10,746 nt of DNA from an uncultured Opitutia bacterium (GTDB taxonomy: Bacteria > Verrucomicrobiota > Verrucomicrobiia > Opitutales > UBA953): contig CAIYAN010000142.1 in assembly GCA_903924185.1 (NCBI GenBank), positions 1 through 10,746 of the forward strand, read 5' to 3'. Shown piece after piece: positions 8,290 to 10,746 of the stretch (positions are counted from its first letter, which is position 1; every line of letters begins with the position of its first letter). The notes beneath the pieces were generated by a model that saw nothing but the letters and a program-made list of their open reading frames with translations, ran no database searches and had not been told where the DNA came from. Made by a program: the position numbers and the translations under genes.

Positions 8290-9741
8290 ATGAGTCAGGA
8301 AAATCAACATAGCCGTCCGCCAGGGCAGGGCCGTCCGCAGGGACGATCCGCCGATACCGGCTCCCCCCGCATTTCCCGCGTCGACGCCAGCGTCGCCAGC
8401 CCGGTGAAGTTCTTCTTCGCTTCGGCGCTGCTTTGGCTGCTCGTCTCCTCGGTGCTGGCAGTGATTACGGCGGTGAAGCTTCACCTCCCAGGGTTCCTGA
8501 ATAGCTGCGAGTATCTCACCTTTGGCCGTCTCGATGCTATCCAGCGCAACGTATTCTTCTATGGTTGGGCATCGAATGCCTTGATCGGCCTGAACCTTTG
8601 GTTACTGGCTTCCTTGGGTCGCTTTGAGTTCCGCAATGGCTGGATTGCCACCTTGGGCGGCCTGATTTGGAACCTCGCCCTCACCGTCGGTATTGCGAGC
8701 GTACTCCTCGATTCCCAGAACGCCTTTGAACTCTTGGAACTCCCGCGTGGCGTCGCTTTGGCATTCTTCGTCGCCTTCCTGCTGGCGGCCCTCTGGCCGG
8801 CCGTCGCCTTCGTGCGTCGTCCCACGGGCCAAGTCTTCGTCTCGCAGTGGTATATTCTGGGCGCTTCCTTCGTCTTGCCAGTGGTCTACCTTCTAACCCA
8901 GCTCATGGTGCTGTGGTGCCCGACGAACGGCGTTCTTCAGGCCCTCGTGCATAGCTGGTTCCTGCAGAACTTCCTCCTCCTCTGGTTGGGCGCATCCGCC
9001 CTTGCCGCCGTCTATTACTTCCTGCCGAAGGAACTCGGCACGACCCTCACTGGTTACTACCTGTCGACCGTCGGTTTCTGGACGCTCTTCCTTTTTGCTG
9101 GTTGGACCGGCCCCGCGACTTTACTCGGTAGCCCGGTGCCGCTCTGGATTCAGTCCTCGGGCGTCGTGGCCGCCGTGATGTTACTCATCCCGCTCACGAT
9201 TACCTCGATCAACTTCTTTGGTACGCTCTCGCGCGACTCGGGTTGGACCCGCGCTTGGAATAACACAACGCTACGTTTCGTCGCCTTTGGCCTCGTGGCC
9301 TACACGTTGGCCATCGCGCTCCAGATCGCCTTCTCGGCGCGTTCCCTGAATGCCCTCGTTCGATTCACCTCCTTTGCCGCTGGTCAGCAGCAGTTGCTGA
9401 CTTACGCCTTCGTCTCGATGGTGATTTTTGGGGCGGCTTACTACATCTTGCCGCGCTTGACGGGCGCCTTCTGGCCTTCCGCCAAGTTAGTGCATCTGCA
9501 CTTCTGGTCCTGCGCCTTGGCGGTGGTCGGCTCGGTTGCTGGCTCGCTCTTCTTTGGCTGGACTCAAGGGGCCGCCCTCGCGGCCGCCAAGCCCTTCGCT
9601 CAGACTATGCACCCGCAGGAAGCCCTGCTGAGTTCGGCCTGTGCAGTCCTCTTCCTTATCGGCCATGTGGCCTTCGCGCTTAATGCTTTTGGCATGCTGA
9701 CCACCTGCTCCTCCTCGACCGAGGAAGCTCGCCAAGCCTAA
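8290..9741 (+). CDS. CcoN-like (cbb3 oxidase subunit I family) membrane protein lacking all heme and CuB ligands
   Basis: A 483-residue polytopic protein clearly homologous to CcoN. It has an LTFGRL motif at 79-84, a YYFLPKE stretch (about 241-247), FWTLFLFAGWTGP (263-275), and KLVHLHFW near 399-406. A hydrophilic N-terminal extension of about 37 residues, rich in Pro, Arg and Gln, precedes the first helix. Every cofactor ligand recalled from the Pseudomonas stutzeri CcoN structure is changed here. Gln85 replaces the first low-spin heme His, Gln226 a CuB His, Ala276 and Thr277 the CuB His pair, Ala270 the cross-linked Tyr, and Gln366 and Gln368 the high-spin and second low-spin heme His. Spacing between the last five sites matches CcoN exactly (44, 6 and 89 residues). 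Only seven His occur in the protein (7, 65, 221, 402, 404, 441, 459). It cannot bind heme b or CuB in the known way, so oxygen reduction is not expected. The frame is intact and codon use resembles the neighbours, so it is not a pseudogene. A structural or electron-wiring role is inferred. Confidence 0.88.
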   Translation: MSQENQHSRPPGQGRPQGRSADTGSPRISRVDASVASPVKFFFASALLWLLVSSVLAVITAVKLHLPGFLNSCEYLTFGRLDAIQRNVFFYGWASNALIGLNLWLLASLGRFEFRNGWIATLGGLIWNLALTVGIASVLLDSQNAFELLELPRGVALAFFVAFLLAALWPAVAFVRRPTGQVFVSQWYILGASFVLPVVYLLTQLMVLWCPTNGVLQALVHSWFLQNFLLLWLGASALAAVYYFLPKELGTTLTGYYLSTVGFWTLFLFAGWTGPATLLGSPVPLWIQSSGVVAAVMLLIPLTITSINFFGTLSRDSGWTRAWNNTTLRFVAFGLVAYTLAIALQIAFSARSLNALVRFTSFAAGQQQLLTYAFVSMVIFGAAYYILPRLTGAFWPSAKLVHLHFWSCALAVVGSVAGSLFFGWTQGAALAAAKPFAQTMHPQEALLSSACAVLFLIGHVAFALNAFGMLTTCSSSTEEARQA

Positions 9742-9753
9742 TCCGCCCCGTCC

Positions 9754-10305
9754 ATGAATAACCTTAATCTCATCCTCGCGGGCGTCTTCTCCACCGTCGC
9801 CGCTTCGTTTGGTGGCTTGCTCCTCGCTGGCCATGCGCAGCTGGGCGCGCTCGGTCGGGCTCCGGCTGAAGAAGGCGGTCCGCTCTTTCCAGCTTTGGAG
9901 CCGGGTCTAGCGATCCAAGGCCGTCAGGTCTACCTCCAGTTGGGTTGCGTTGCTTGCCACACCCAGCAGGTCCGTCCCGCCGGTCAGGGGAGCGATATCG
10001 CCCAAGGTTGGGGCGTCCGTCCCTCGGTGGCCCGCGACTACGTCCTGCAGTCGCAGGTTGCCCTTGGTAATCGTCGTATCGGTCCGGACCTCGCTAATTA
10101 CGGCGCCCGGGCCAAGTCTGACGCTGAAATCGCCGCGCACCTTTCGGCTCCCGTCGCTGGCTCCGCCATGCCGGCCTTCCCGTCGCTCTTTAACCAAGGC
10201 AAAGATGGTTCGCTCCAGCCTAACGAGCGTGGCACGGCCCTCATCGCCTACCTGAAATCTCTTCGCCAGGACTACTCCTCGCCCGAAGCCAAATTGAAGC
10301 AGTGA
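9754..10305 (+). CDS. CcoO-like (cbb3 oxidase subunit II family) monoheme cytochrome c
   Basis: A 183-residue membrane-anchored cytochrome c of the CcoO family. One N-terminal helix lies at about 5-27. The GRQVYLQLGCVACHTQQVRP stretch carries the heme motif Cys65-Val-Ala-Cys68-His69. This is followed by the RRIGPDLANYGAR signature (CcoO: KRTGPDLARVG) and the probable axial Met139 in GSAMPAFPSL. It is on the short side for CcoO but retains both heme ligands, unlike the adjacent subunit I homolog. In true cbb3 oxidases CcoO binds CcoN and passes electrons from CcoP to the low-spin heme of CcoN. Here that heme site is missing, so the electrons must exit another way or the heme is a relay only. 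It starts 12 bases after the CcoN-like gene and ends 4 bases before the next. Confidence 0.9.
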   Translation: MNNLNLILAGVFSTVAASFGGLLLAGHAQLGALGRAPAEEGGPLFPALEPGLAIQGRQVYLQLGCVACHTQQVRPAGQGSDIAQGWGVRPSVARDYVLQSQVALGNRRIGPDLANYGARAKSDAEIAAHLSAPVAGSAMPAFPSLFNQGKDGSLQPNERGTALIAYLKSLRQDYSSPEAKLKQ

Positions 10306-10309
10306 ACCC

Positions 10310-10746
10310 ATGAACGATTCTCACCGTCCCAATGACCGTCACCGTCGCCCTCGGGCGTCGAACGATGCAGGCACCGAAGGTTTCTCCGACGGGCGCCTCG
10401 TCGAGGTCCATCATCAGCTCGCCAATGACAAGGAAGAGCCCGCAGAAGGCTTCGCCTTGTTGCCGGTCATTGTTGTTTTTCTATTTTGCGGTTTCGGCTT
10501 TTGGGCCGGCCTTTACCTGACCCGTAATTCGGATGGCTTCAATCCAGGCTCCTTCGACCTCGATGCCCCGCGGGCCTCGGCTGATAATGGCCCGAAGGAA
10601 TTCGAACCCGATCCGGTTAAGGGTGAGAAGCTCTTCGTCACGAACTGTGCTGGCTGCCACCAGCCTACAGGCTTAGGGCTCGCCGGTGCTTTCCCCCCGT
10701 TGGCTGACTCTCCATGGGTTGCCGGCAATGAAGAGCGTCTGCTTAA
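10310..10746 (+). CDS. Membrane-anchored cytochrome c, CcoP-like position (partial, 3' end cut by window)
   Basis: An ATG at 10310 opens a frame with no stop before the window ends, giving 145 residues. A basic, His- and Arg-rich cytoplasmic N-terminus of about 47 residues precedes one transmembrane helix at about 50-70 (PVIVVFLFCGFGFWAGLYL). A linker follows, then a class I heme motif Cys113-Ala-Gly-Cys116-His117 with QPTGLGL behind it. The axial Met and any second heme domain would lie beyond the window. It follows the CcoO-like gene in the position of CcoP in ccoNO(Q)P operons, and no CcoQ is present. The heme region closely resembles that of the cytochrome at 7525-8274 (both CxxCHQPTGxGLA), suggesting related or duplicated domains. 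Whether it is a one- or two-heme protein cannot be seen here. Confidence 0.88.
   Translation, partial: MNDSHRPNDRHRRPRASNDAGTEGFSDGRLVEVHHQLANDKEEPAEGFALLPVIVVFLFCGFGFWAGLYLTRNSDGFNPGSFDLDAPRASADNGPKEFEPDPVKGEKLFVTNCAGCHQPTGLGLAGAFPPLADSPWVAGNEERLL

Noticed and set aside
8290..9741. Pseudogene or sequencing-error explanation for the CcoN-like gene
   Set aside because: The frame is fully open, codon use looks like its neighbours, non-ligand motifs such as LTFGRL, GWTGP and HLHFW are kept, and seven separate functional residues are changed without any frameshift. Errors or recent decay would not produce this pattern.
8290..9741. Nitric oxide reductase (NorB) identity for the subunit I homolog
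   Set aside because: NorB also needs the conserved His ligands for its hemes and FeB, and these are absent. The neighbours are CcoO/CcoP-like, not NorC.

Overview
The window is one uninterrupted stretch of a plus-strand respiratory operon in high-GC DNA. Gene gaps are 4 to 21 bases, with one 8-base overlap. No RNA genes, mobile elements, CRISPR arrays, internal terminators or convincing internal promoters were seen, and no gap exceeds 300 bases. The gene content (alternative complex III followed by cbb3-oxidase-like genes, a Tat-exported ActB, several membrane-anchored c-type cytochromes, no Shine-Dalgarno motifs) fits a Gram-negative bacterium of the Verrucomicrobiota/Planctomycetota sphere, perhaps Opitutae-like. 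That placement is a low-confidence inference; no marker gene is present.

Bases 1-7532 encode alternative complex III (ACIII), the non-bc1 quinol:cytochrome c/HiPIP oxidoreductase. In order these are the tail of ActA (multiheme cytochrome c), ActB (fused vestigial molybdopterin-type domain plus four-cluster Fe-S domain), ActC (NrfD-like membrane subunit), ActD (DUF3341), ActE (monoheme cytochrome c) and ActF (second NrfD-like membrane subunit). All look intact apart from ActA, which is cut by the window edge. Quinol oxidised at the NrfD-like subunits would pass electrons through the ActB Fe-S clusters and the ActA/ActE c-hemes.

Bases 7525 to the end encode what first looks like the terminal oxidase: a membrane-anchored monoheme cytochrome c, a CcoN-like subunit I, a CcoO-like monoheme subunit II, and a second membrane-anchored cytochrome c (CcoP-like, cut by the window end). 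The subunit I homolog aligns well with CcoN but has lost every metal ligand. The low-spin heme histidines, the high-spin heme histidine, all three CuB histidines and the cross-linked tyrosine are replaced by Gln, Ala or Thr. The frame is open, the fold-defining motifs remain, and its cytochrome c partners keep their heme motifs. It therefore looks like a retained, non-catalytic 'pseudo-oxidase' joined to ACIII, possibly a membrane scaffold for a chain of c-hemes that carries electrons from ACIII to an acceptor encoded elsewhere. This is the main item worth a second look.
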